DNA from: Bradyrhizobium guangxiense
GTDB lineage: Bacteria > Pseudomonadota > Alphaproteobacteria > Rhizobiales > Xanthobacteraceae
Assembly: GCF_004114915.1 (NCBI RefSeq)
Contig: NZ_CP022219.1
Location: forward strand, 2,510,501 to 2,574,500
Direction: 5' to 3'
Length of the DNA stretch: 64,000 bases
Shown here: positions 18,310-25,816 of the stretch, piece by piece
Position numbering within the stretch: position 1 is the first letter of the stretch
Layout of the letters: every line of letters starts with the position of its first letter
Made by a program: the position numbers and the translations under genes
The notes under the pieces: model-generated
Seen by the model: only the letters and a program-made list of their open reading frames with translations
Told to the model about the DNA's origin: nothing
Database searches by the model: none

Positions 18310-18665
18310 GCGGGCGTCTGGCAGACTGGACCAAGGGCGAAGAGGCCATCACTTACCAGACCTGCGGCTCATGCGGCCATGTGCAGTATTTTCACCGCGC
18401 CTTCTGCGCGGCTTGCGGCGAATCGAATCCGCGCGAGCTGCGTGCCAGCGGCAAGGGCAGGGTCTACGCGACCTCACTGGTCTGCCGCGCCGCCACCCCC
18501 GAGACGCGTGTGCACGTACCCTACAACATCCTGCTGGTCGATTGCGCTGAGGGCTTTCGCATGATGGCGCACGGCGAGAACGATCTCGCCATCGGCGATT
18601 CGGTGATCGCGAGTTTCAAGCCGTTCGCCGGCAAGATCGTGCCGTTCTTTGCCAAGGCCAAGTAG
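18306..18665 (+). CDS. Zn-ribbon / OB-fold DUF35 protein
   Basis: This 119-residue protein has an N-terminal rubredoxin-like zinc ribbon (TCGSCG at Cys20/Cys23 and CAACG at Cys34/Cys37), then an OB-fold with the typical PYNILLVDCAEGFRMM segment. DUF35 proteins bind CoA esters and work as partner subunits of thiolase-like enzymes. Its ATG overlaps the stop of the cysteine-less thiolase-like gene (ATGA), which implies translational coupling and a stable complex. Confidence 0.9.
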   Translation: MSGRLADWTKGEEAITYQTCGSCGHVQYFHRAFCAACGESNPRELRASGKGRVYATSLVCRAATPETRVHVPYNILLVDCAEGFRMMAHGENDLAIGDSVIASFKPFAGKIVPFFAKAK

Positions 18666-18680
18666 CGGGACGCGAACGTC

Positions 18681-18757
18681 GCCCGGATGAAGCGAAACGA
18701 AATTCGGGATTCTCCTGGTGCGGCTCTATCCCGGATTGCGCTTTGCTTCATCCGGGC
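18681..18757. repeat. Intergenic palindrome, family B copy 1
   Basis: Arms GCCCGGATGAAGC (18681-18693) and GCTTCATCCGGGC (18745-18757) are perfectly complementary, with a weaker inner pair. It lies after the DUF35 gene. A related copy is at 53745-53833. Confidence 0.8.
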
Positions 18758-18781
18758 TACGGCAACCGAGGAGGGGTATCC

Positions 18782-18860
18782 GTCATTCGGGGGCGGTCGT
18801 AGGACCGAGCCTGGAACGGGATTCTGGGCCTGGCCTGTGCGAGGGCCACCCCGGAATGAC
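18782..18860. repeat. Intergenic palindrome, family A copy 3 (degenerate)
   Basis: GTCATTCGGGGG at the left and CCCCGGAATGAC at the right repeat the outer arms of family A. The inner part is diverged. It sits directly beside a family B copy, forming a small repeat cluster. Confidence 0.7.
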
Positions 18861-18885
18861 GAAAACGCTGAAACTCGAACTCGAA

Positions 18886-18987
18886 CTAACGCCCGTAGAA
18901 CAAGATGCTGGCGATGACGAGCATCGCCGTCACCGCCAGCATATGCGCGAGCGCTCCCGAGGCTGCCCCCTTGGTGGCTTCCTTCAT
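18886..18987 (-). CDS. 33-residue single-span membrane protein
   Basis: The minus strand encodes a 33-residue peptide beginning MKEATKGAAS. It has a short charged N-terminus, a hydrophobic span of about 20 residues (roughly residues 11-31) and a YGR end. A clear GGAGAAAAAGG ribosome-binding site precedes the ATG. The segment after the two palindromes has no other explanation. The function is unknown; size and layout resemble the small single-span proteins common in Bradyrhizobium relatives. No neighbour on the same strand is close enough for an operon. Confidence 0.65.
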   Translation of the reverse strand: MKEATKGAASGALAHMLAVTAMLVIASILFYGR

Positions 18988-19258
18988 GCCTTTTTCTCCC
19001 TAGACCTGGGCGTGACTCATCGTTGTGCGGCTAGCGCACCCGACGGCCAATTGTTTTACTCGGAACACCCCATTGCGAGTACTCACCGCGATTTGTCCCC
19101 ACGCGGCGAATATCGACTGTCTCAGGGTCGATCAGCAATGCGGCGGCAATTTGACTCGATAATGTTGCTCCTGCGTCCAGCCGCGAATAGAGTCTTTGGG
19201 AACTTTCGCCGGTGGCGACAAAAAGCATCAAAAGCTCAGGGAAAACTTCAGGAAAATC

Positions 19259-19786
19259 ATGGCCCGCATTCAGTACAGCGACCCGTCCAAGGCATCCGAC
19301 CGCACCCGCGAAATTCTCGACAAGAACCGCAACGCCAACATCTTCCGCATGATGGCGCACTCGCCGAGCTATTTCGAGCAGTACTGCCGCTTGGGGGGCG
19401 CGATCCGCCACAAGGGCGAGCTCGATCCGATCGTGCGCGAGCTCGCGATCACCCGCACCGGCATCTTGTGCGAGGCGCCGTACGAGATCGTCGCGCACAA
19501 GCGGATCGGCAAGAATGTCGGCGTCACCGACGAACAGAACGAGTCGCTCGAGAACTGGCAGGCTGCGACTTGCTTCAATGACGTGCAGCGCGCCGCACTC
19601 GCCTTCACCGACGAGATCGTCAAGCTGAAGAAGCCGACGGAAGCGACCTTCAAGGCGATCGCGTCGAAGCTGACGCCGGCCGCGTTGGTCGAGTTGCAGC
19701 TCTCGGTCGGCTTCTACATCATGACCTCGAAATTCCTGGAGACCTTCGAGATCGATCTTCAGCCCGTCACCGAAGTGGTGGGCTGA
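19259..19786 (+). CDS. Carboxymuconolactone decarboxylase / AhpD-family protein
   Basis: This 175-residue helical protein is of the CMD/AhpD superfamily. The core helix reads ELAITRTGILCEAPYEIVAHK, where the usual Cys-x-x-Cys is reduced to a single Cys followed by Glu-Ala-Pro-Tyr-Glu, so peroxidase activity by a disulfide pair is not supported. The start MARIQYSD was preferred because AGGA lies nearby and the upstream codons are low quality. About 270 bases upstream, between the 33-aa gene and this start, hold no recognisable gene. Confidence 0.82.
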   Translation: MARIQYSDPSKASDRTREILDKNRNANIFRMMAHSPSYFEQYCRLGGAIRHKGELDPIVRELAITRTGILCEAPYEIVAHKRIGKNVGVTDEQNESLENWQAATCFNDVQRAALAFTDEIVKLKKPTEATFKAIASKLTPAALVELQLSVGFYIMTSKFLETFEIDLQPVTEVVG

Positions 19787-19811
19787 ACCGACCCAAGCGC
19801 GAGGGATGCCG

Positions 19812-20114
19812 ATGACGATCGATGAATATGCGGCCTGGGCCGCAACCATTGCCAAAGTCGATGAGCATCCGACCAACGAGCGGCTGTCCTATCTCGGTCT
19901 CGGCCTTGCCGGTGAGGCGGGCGAAGTCGCCGAGCACATCAAGAAGCTCTTGCGCGACGATTGGCTCGACAAGGCGGGTCTCGTCGAAGAGCTCGGCGAT
20001 GTCGTCTACTACTGGGCCTGCCTGTGCGCCGCCACCGGCCAGCAGCCATCCGCGCTGCTCGATGCCAGTGCCGCTAAGATCAAGCGACGCATCAGCGAAG
20101 CGGCGAGCCGCTGA
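19812..20114 (+). CDS. MazG-like nucleotide pyrophosphohydrolase
   Basis: This protein of about 100 residues has the all-alpha NTP pyrophosphohydrolase motifs: LAGEAGEVAEHIKK near residue 35 and VEELGDVVYYW near residue 60. Their Glu and Asp residues bind magnesium. Such proteins hydrolyse non-canonical or excess NTPs to NMP and pyrophosphate. The second ATG was chosen because GAGGG lies six bases before it; an ATG two codons upstream is too close to that site. Confidence 0.85.
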   Translation: MTIDEYAAWAATIAKVDEHPTNERLSYLGLGLAGEAGEVAEHIKKLLRDDWLDKAGLVEELGDVVYYWACLCAATGQQPSALLDASAAKIKRRISEAASR

Positions 20115-20143
20115 GCGGGGTATGCGCCGCGAGCGCTGTTTTG

Positions 20144-20170
20144 TTCACCTCTCCCTACGGGAGAGGTGAA
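20144..20170. terminator. Bidirectional terminator-like hairpin
   Basis: Perfect 12-base arms (20144-20155 and 20159-20170, TTCACCTCTCCC/GGGAGAGGTGAA) surround a TAC loop. It lies between the converging MazG-like and glutaminase genes and would suit termination from either side. Confidence 0.6.
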
Positions 20171-20184
20171 GCGGGCCGCGCGGC

Positions 20185-22032
20185 TCAGGTCGACGTCAGA
20201 ATATCGACCTTGGCATTGGCCACGATCAGGCGGTCTGCCAGCAGCTTTGCGAGGTTGCGCATGATGCGCTCGCTGGCGTGCGGATGCTGTCGGCGGAATC
20301 GTTCGAAATCTCTCAGCGCGACCTCGAACGCCGTCGCGGCCATGTCGGCGAAGACATCGGCCGAGCGCGTCGGCTCCAGCAGGGCCATCTCGCCGAACGC
20401 CATGCCGGCGGTCAGCGTTGCCAGGCGGATGCCGTCGCGAAGCGTGACGTGCACCGCGCCGCTGCGCAGGAAGAACAGGGAATCGGCGGGATCGCCCGTG
20501 GCGAGGATCTTGGCGCCGGATTGATAGGTGCGGATGGTGCAGATCGAGGCGAGATCCGTCAGCTCGCCCTCATTGAGGCCCTCGAGCAGCGGCTGCTCGG
20601 CGAGTTCGGTGGTCTCGTGGAAGTCGATCGAGCCGCCATAGCGGTAGACGATCTGGTCTTCGGCCCATTCGATCGCGGTGTCGAGCAAATAGAAGTCGCG
20701 GACGTTCTTCAGCTCGGCCGTCCATTCCCGAAGGGAATCCCACTCCCTGGATGCGCGCCTGACGCCAGACAGCACCACCGTGACATTCAGCGCGGCGAGC
20801 TCCTCGAAGGCTTCGGCCGCGAGCCGCGCCCCGGCGCGCGTGGTCGAGGTCACGCGGTGGAGGTCGAAGATCACGAATTGCGGACGGGGCCGGCCCGCGA
20901 GCCGGCGCGAGACGTAGTCGACGGCGGAGAGCGACAGCGTGCCGACCAGCTCGATGATTCTCACCTCCTGCTCATGCGCCGCCAAAATCTCCCGCTCCTG
21001 CGGCCGTCGCAAGCGGCGTGACGGGCTCTTGCCGATGTCGTAGTCGGCAATGACGGCGTTGCGGGCATCGTCGCTGCGGTTGAGCATGTGCAGATCGTAA
21101 TGCGAGGACAGCGCCTCGCAGACCTTGATGCCGCGCACGCTGTTGCCGTGCTTGTCGAGCTTGGGCGAATAGCTGCCGAGCCCGAGGCGGGCAGGGAGCG
21201 CCGCCAGGATGCCACCGCCGACGCCGCTCTTGGCGGGGATGCCGATGCGGTAGATCCATTCGCCGGCATAGTCGTACATGCCCGACGAGGTCATCACCGA
21301 GAGGGTGCGCGAGATCGCGTACGCGCTCAGCACCTGCTCGCCCGTGACCGGGTTGATGCCGCGATTGGCGAGCGTTGCCGCCATCACCGCGATGTCGCGC
21401 GCCGTCACCAGCACGGCGCATTGCCTGAAATAGACGTCGAGCACGCCGGCGACGTTGTCCGAGATCACCGCGTTGGTCTTCAGGAGATAGCCGATGGCGC
21501 GATTGCGGTCGCCGGTCTGGCTTTCCGAGGCGTAGACGGCCTCGTCCACATCGAGCTCGCGGCCGGCAAAACGGCCGAGTGCGTGGCGGATCTGCTCGAA
21601 GGCATCGGAGCCCTTGTTGTCGTAGATCAGCCCGGTGCAGGCGATCGCGCCGGCATTGACCATCGGATTGAACGGGTGGTTCTCGGAATTCAGCCGGATC
21701 GAGTTGAAGGGATCACCCGAGGGCTCGACGCCGATCGCGCTCTCGACCCTGCCGGCGCCGAGCAGATCCAGCGCCAGCGCGAACACGAACGGCTTCGACA
21801 TCGACTGGATGGTGAAGGGCACCCTGGAGTCGCCGACTTCATAGACATGGCCGTCCAGGGTTGCGAGGCTGATGCCGAAATAGGCTGGGTCGGCCTTGCT
21901 CAGCTCCGGAATGTAGTCGGCAACGCTGCCCGAGGTTTCGGCAGAGAATTCATTGAGGCAATTGTCCAGAAACCGCAGCAAGGGCGGCTTCGAGCGGGTC
22001 CAGGCGGAGGCGAGAGGCGAGAGCGGTTTCAT
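20185..22032 (-). CDS. glsA: Glutaminase fused to STAS and cyclic-nucleotide-binding domains
   Basis: This 615-residue protein has three parts. Residues about 15-320 are a serine-dependent glutaminase with the beta-lactamase-like Ser-x-x-Lys in QSMSKPF (Ser77/Lys80) and the NPMVNAGAI motif. A STAS-like domain follows (about 345-450), then a cyclic-nucleotide-binding domain (about 480-600) with the phosphate-cassette motif FGEMALLEPTRSA. Stand-alone GlsA is about 310 residues, so the extra half is probably regulatory. The enzyme converts glutamine to glutamate and ammonia. It is the last gene after a TAXI TRAP transporter. ATG at 22032 was chosen over a TTG immediately after the transporter stop, though its ribosome-binding site is weak. 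Confidence 0.88.
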   Translation of the reverse strand: MKPLSPLASAWTRSKPPLLRFLDNCLNEFSAETSGSVADYIPELSKADPAYFGISLATLDGHVYEVGDSRVPFTIQSMSKPFVFALALDLLGAGRVESAIGVEPSGDPFNSIRLNSENHPFNPMVNAGAIACTGLIYDNKGSDAFEQIRHALGRFAGRELDVDEAVYASESQTGDRNRAIGYLLKTNAVISDNVAGVLDVYFRQCAVLVTARDIAVMAATLANRGINPVTGEQVLSAYAISRTLSVMTSSGMYDYAGEWIYRIGIPAKSGVGGGILAALPARLGLGSYSPKLDKHGNSVRGIKVCEALSSHYDLHMLNRSDDARNAVIADYDIGKSPSRRLRRPQEREILAAHEQEVRIIELVGTLSLSAVDYVSRRLAGRPRPQFVIFDLHRVTSTTRAGARLAAEAFEELAALNVTVVLSGVRRASREWDSLREWTAELKNVRDFYLLDTAIEWAEDQIVYRYGGSIDFHETTELAEQPLLEGLNEGELTDLASICTIRTYQSGAKILATGDPADSLFFLRSGAVHVTLRDGIRLATLTAGMAFGEMALLEPTRSADVFADMAATAFEVALRDFERFRRQHPHASERIMRNLAKLLADRLIVANAKVDILTST

Positions 22033-22053
22033 CGCCTCATTTGTGCAACGCAA

Positions 22054-24132
22054 TCAGGGTACGCGCAACCCGTTCGGCATGAGCGACTGCCGCCTCACCA
22101 GCAAGAGTGCGATCAAAAGCGTGGGCAGCAGGATGGCGAGCCCGAGCAGCGTGACCTGCATCTGTGACAGCGGCATGATCCCGCCGCCGGGTGTCGCGAC
22201 CACGAAGCCGCCGATCACCAGCAGCACGCGGATCGGCCATTCCAGGCTCCCTGTGCCGCGGAGATCGCCGACGAAGGGTTGATAGCCCTGAATGCCGCCG
22301 CAGATGAACAGCGTGCCGAACGCAGCGAGGCCCATCAGGCCGAGACCGGCCAGATACGGGCTTGGTCCTTGCAGCACCAGCGCCGGATTGAGCACGAAGA
22401 AGAACGGCAGAAAATAGATGATGCTGCCGACCCACATCGATTCCCAACCGGTCTTCATCGCCGGCGAGCCGGCGATGCCTGCGGCGGCGAAGGAGGCGAT
22501 CGCGACCGGCGGGGGGATCGACGACAGCATGCCCCAGTAGAAGATGAACATGTGCACCGCCATGCGATTGAGCCCGAGCTTTTCCAGCGCGGGCGCGACC
22601 AGGATGGCGAGGAAGATGTAGCAGGCCGTCGTCGTCAGCCCGAGGCCGAGGATCAGGCTGGTGAGGGCGCACATGCCGAGCAGCAGGAAGGCATTGTCGC
22701 CGGCAATGTGCAGCAAGTCGTTGGCAAGGCTCGAGACCACGCCGGTCATCGAGAATGCGCCGATCAAGAGGCCGCAACCGGCGAGGATGCCGACGAGCTC
22801 GACGAAGGTCCGGCCATTGACCTCGAGGAACCTGCCGATGGTCGCAAGCGTCCAGCGCGTGTCCTTGGAGAACAATTGGTTAAGCACCAGCAGCAGCGCG
22901 GTGGCATAGAACGGCGCGTGGCTCTCCCGCTTGAAGTAGAGCAGCATCACGATCAGAAGCGCGATGACGAAGACGTAGTACCAGCCGTCCTTGATCGTAT
23001 CCATGATGCGCGGCAGCTCGGCGCGCGGAATGCCCTTCAGCCCGTGGCGCGCGGCATAGGCATCGACCTGCATGAAGAGGCCGACGTAGTAGAGCACGGC
23101 CGGAATGATCGCGGCGACGGCGACGTCGGCATAGCTGACATTGAGGAATTGCGCGATCACGAAGGCGGTCGCGCCCATCACCGGCGGCGCCAGCACCGCC
23201 CCCGTCGAAGCGCAGGCCTCGATCGCGCCGGCATAGGAGGCGCGGAAGCCGCTCTTCTTCATCACGGGGATGGTCATGGTGCCGGCGGTCAGCACGTTGG
23301 AGATGATCGAGCCCGACATCATGCCAAGCAGGCCGCTGGCGAAGATGCAGACCTTGGCAGCACCGCCGCGGAAGGTGCCGCACAGCGCGAAGGCGAGATT
23401 GATGAAGAACTTTCCGGCGCCGGTCATCATCAGCGCGGTGCCGAACACGAGAAAGCCGATCACGGTGTCGGCGAAGGCCTGGATGGGAATGCCGAGCAGG
23501 CTCTCGCCGGAGAGCACGTGATAGGCAGTCGCCTGCTCCAGCGTCGATTGCGTGCCGCGGAACGGACCTAACCAGCCGGCCTCCGCGAACAGCGGATAGA
23601 CGGTGAAGGGCAGCACGCTGAAGAGCAGGCTCCAGCCGCCGGTGCGGCGCAGCGCTTCCATGAGCATCACCCACATCACGAGGCCTGCGGCGATCACGCT
23701 GTTCGGCGCGCCGCCGAATTCCCAACCGGCTTCCGCCGCCCTGCGCACATTGGACATCAGCATGAGCGCCGCCGCGAAGGTCACGACGAAGAAGACGAGG
23801 TCATACCAGGGGATGCGGTCGAGCGGCGCGCGCTCCGTGCCCGGAAAGATCAGGAACGTGAACGGCAGCATCAAGGCGATCAGGAGATAGAAGTACTCCG
23901 TGTTGAGCTGGGTGTAGCCGACGAAGAAGCGCAGTGAGAATTGCTGGTTGATGCACAGCAGGATGGTCGCCGCGGTCGCGGCCACCAGCATCCAGCGCCA
24001 GGCGCCGCGGAGCGCACGCACGCGCGTGACCTCCGCTTCCTGCATGTTGCCGGCGGGACCGTGCGGGTCGTCGAACACGACCCGCTTGGGCTCGTCTTGC
24101 GGGGCGGCGGAGGTGGAAGCAGCAGACATCAT
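22054..24132 (-). CDS. TRAP transporter fused permease (DctQM type)
   Basis: This 692-residue inner-membrane protein has many membrane segments and combines the small and large TRAP permease subunits in one chain, as usual for TAXI-type systems. The large-subunit region contains glycine-rich GSIISNVLTAGTMTIPVMKK and ACASTGAVLAPPVMGATAF, typical of DctM proteins. It moves the solute delivered by the TAXI binding protein encoded 34 bases upstream, driven by an ion gradient. The downstream glutaminase begins 21 bases after its stop. Confidence 0.93.
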   Translation of the reverse strand: MMSAASTSAAPQDEPKRVVFDDPHGPAGNMQEAEVTRVRALRGAWRWMLVAATAATILLCINQQFSLRFFVGYTQLNTEYFYLLIALMLPFTFLIFPGTERAPLDRIPWYDLVFFVVTFAAALMLMSNVRRAAEAGWEFGGAPNSVIAAGLVMWVMLMEALRRTGGWSLLFSVLPFTVYPLFAEAGWLGPFRGTQSTLEQATAYHVLSGESLLGIPIQAFADTVIGFLVFGTALMMTGAGKFFINLAFALCGTFRGGAAKVCIFASGLLGMMSGSIISNVLTAGTMTIPVMKKSGFRASYAGAIEACASTGAVLAPPVMGATAFVIAQFLNVSYADVAVAAIIPAVLYYVGLFMQVDAYAARHGLKGIPRAELPRIMDTIKDGWYYVFVIALLIVMLLYFKRESHAPFYATALLLVLNQLFSKDTRWTLATIGRFLEVNGRTFVELVGILAGCGLLIGAFSMTGVVSSLANDLLHIAGDNAFLLLGMCALTSLILGLGLTTTACYIFLAILVAPALEKLGLNRMAVHMFIFYWGMLSSIPPPVAIASFAAAGIAGSPAMKTGWESMWVGSIIYFLPFFFVLNPALVLQGPSPYLAGLGLMGLAAFGTLFICGGIQGYQPFVGDLRGTGSLEWPIRVLLVIGGFVVATPGGGIMPLSQMQVTLLGLAILLPTLLIALLLVRRQSLMPNGLRVP

Positions 24133-24166
24133 CGATCCCGCGCGTGGGCTGGTAACAGCTGGTGGA

Positions 24167-25333
24167 CTATTCCTCGAACCCGTTGGGCATGCCGGCCTTA
24201 GCGAGCGCCGCAGCGCGCGCCTTCATCCAGCCGTCGAGGAAGGCCTTGTCGTCAGACGGCGGATTGGACTTGCCGTAATCGGCCCACGCCGTGGCGAGCA
24301 CCTCTTGCCGCTTGAACAGTTTGGTGTTGTGCGCCTCCTGCGCATCGCTCCATTGTCCGGCTTCCTTCAGCGCCTTCACGGCGCCGGGATGCACGGGCAC
24401 CACCCAGTTCTTGGTTTGGCGGTCGGCAGCAAGACCTCCGGCGCCGGGCGCGGAGTCCTTATACGCGTCGTAATTGACGATCATCGCCTTGGTGATCGCG
24501 TAGACCTGATCGGCCGGCTGCGAGGCGTAGGCGACGAAGATCGGGTAGGGGTAGTTGCCGAGCTCGACCGGCTTCTCCGGCGAGATGCCGGCGCCGCAGG
24601 TGGCGACCTGCGGGAAGAAAAACGAGCCGACCTTCTGCATCCGCGCCCAGCCCTCCTTGTCCTTGGCGGGCAGCGGCGGCCAGATCAGGCCGCGCGGCGA
24701 GGTCTCGGCCTCCTTGGCGGGGCCGGTGATGGTGGTGCCGAAGGCGGCATCGACGTCGTTGTTGATCAGGCCTTTCCACATCGCGCCGTAGCTCGCGAAC
24801 TCCACCGCCTTGACGTCCTTCTGCGTCAGCCCGGCAAAGGCGAGCACTGCGAGCGAGTTCTGGTTCAGCGCCGGCGAGCCGACCACGAAGCCGACGCGCT
24901 TGCCCTTCAGGTCTTTCAGCTCCTTCACGCCGGTGTCGGCGGCGACGCCAAGCGAACCGCAATTGCAGTCGACGGTCGAGAGCAGGATCTGGAGCGGCTG
25001 CGGGCCCCATTCCTTGGAGCCGAACTCGAACACGCCTTCCTGCGCGAAATAGGTGCCGGATCCCATTGCGGCGGAAGCCGCGCGCTTGGCGCGCAGCGGC
25101 GCGAGACGCGCAACGTCGTTGCCGGCGGGGAGCACGCGCACGTCGGTGCTGTATTTGTCCTTCATCATCTTGCCGACGCCGACCGCGATGTTGAAGCCAG
25201 CGGTGCCGGTGTCGTAGGCGGTGAACGTCAAAGTCGCCGGCAGCTTGATGTCTTCGGCGAACGAGTAGCGTGTAGACGCAAAAGAAATACCTGCCACCAA
25301 GGCAGGCGCGAGCATGAGCAGCCCACGAAGCAT
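24167..25333 (-). CDS. TAXI-family TRAP solute-binding protein
   Basis: This 388-residue exported protein has a signal peptide (MLRGLLMLAPALVAGISFAS) and the TAXI-family core (GTAGFNIAVGVGKMM, ADTGVKELKDLKGKRVGFV). TAXI proteins capture solutes for TRAP permeases. A Thermus homologue has been reported with glutamate or glutamine bound, which would suit the downstream glutaminase, but the ligand here is unproven. The ATG start follows GGAGGG. A 16-base inverted repeat lies about 53 bases upstream. Confidence 0.9.
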   Translation of the reverse strand: MLRGLLMLAPALVAGISFASTRYSFAEDIKLPATLTFTAYDTGTAGFNIAVGVGKMMKDKYSTDVRVLPAGNDVARLAPLRAKRAASAAMGSGTYFAQEGVFEFGSKEWGPQPLQILLSTVDCNCGSLGVAADTGVKELKDLKGKRVGFVVGSPALNQNSLAVLAFAGLTQKDVKAVEFASYGAMWKGLINNDVDAAFGTTITGPAKEAETSPRGLIWPPLPAKDKEGWARMQKVGSFFFPQVATCGAGISPEKPVELGNYPYPIFVAYASQPADQVYAITKAMIVNYDAYKDSAPGAGGLAADRQTKNWVVPVHPGAVKALKEAGQWSDAQEAHNTKLFKRQEVLATAWADYGKSNPPSDDKAFLDGWMKARAAALAKAGMPNGFEE

Positions 25334-25385
25334 GTTTCCCTCCAATGATCCTCGCTTTGCCGCGAAGATTTTCGTTCTTTGTTTG

Positions 25386-25401
25386 AAACAACGTTTTGTT
25401 T
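25386..25401. promoter_or_regulatory. Inverted repeat upstream of the TAXI gene
   Basis: AAACAA and TTGTTT flank a four-base centre (CGTT). It lies in the gap between the biotin-carrier and TAXI genes, 53-68 bases before the TAXI start, and could be an internal operator. No known consensus is claimed. Confidence 0.35.
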
Positions 25402-25500
25402 GAGACCGATCATGTCATCGCGATCGAGCGATGGCAACGCCGTACCGCGCATGCGGGAATGCGACTGACAGATTGTCGCGGAAACGAACGGATGATGCGG

Positions 25501-25722
25501 TCAGTTCGCGACGATTGCGATCGCCTGTCCCTCGGCAACGACGTCGTCGAGCTTAACGAGAAGCGAGGTGATCGTGCCGTTCGCTGGCGAGGGGACCGGT
25601 ATCTCCATCTTCATCGCTTCGACCACCACAACGTCATCGCCATCCGCGACGGTTCCTCCAACTTGCACGGGAGTTGCGCAGATGCGCCCCGCGACCTCCG
25701 TGACGATCTTAATTTCTGGCAT
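25501..25722 (-). CDS. Biotin carboxyl carrier protein (single-domain)
   Basis: This 73-residue biotinyl/lipoyl domain has the biotin attachment site VEAMKMEI with Lys38. Most BCCPs that work alone are this small domain. The first residue was placed at MPEIKIV because the upstream in-frame codons look non-coding. It is transcribed away from the IclR and carboxyltransferase genes and toward the TRAP genes. It is the expected biotin carrier for that carboxyltransferase. No biotin carboxylase gene is in the window. Confidence 0.88.
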   Translation of the reverse strand: MPEIKIVTEVAGRICATPVQVGGTVADGDDVVVVEAMKMEIPVPSPANGTITSLLVKLDDVVAEGQAIAIVAN

Positions 25723-25777
25723 GCCATCGCCTTTTTGTTGTCGTCGCAAAATGCCTGAGGTAGCGTCGTCTGCAAGT

Positions 25778-25801
25778 GGAATTTAATTCCGCACAGCGGA
25801 A
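25778..25801. promoter_or_regulatory. Candidate IclR operator: two overlapping palindromes
   Basis: GGAATTTAATTCC (25778-25790) and TTCCGCACAGCGGAA (25787-25801) overlap by four bases. The second, TTCCGC-N3-GCGGAA, has the form often bound by IclR-family regulators. It lies 16 bases before the IclR start and 56 bases before the divergent biotin-carrier gene, so it could control both directions. Confidence 0.6.
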
Positions 25802-25816
25802 CATACGGTAGGGAAC

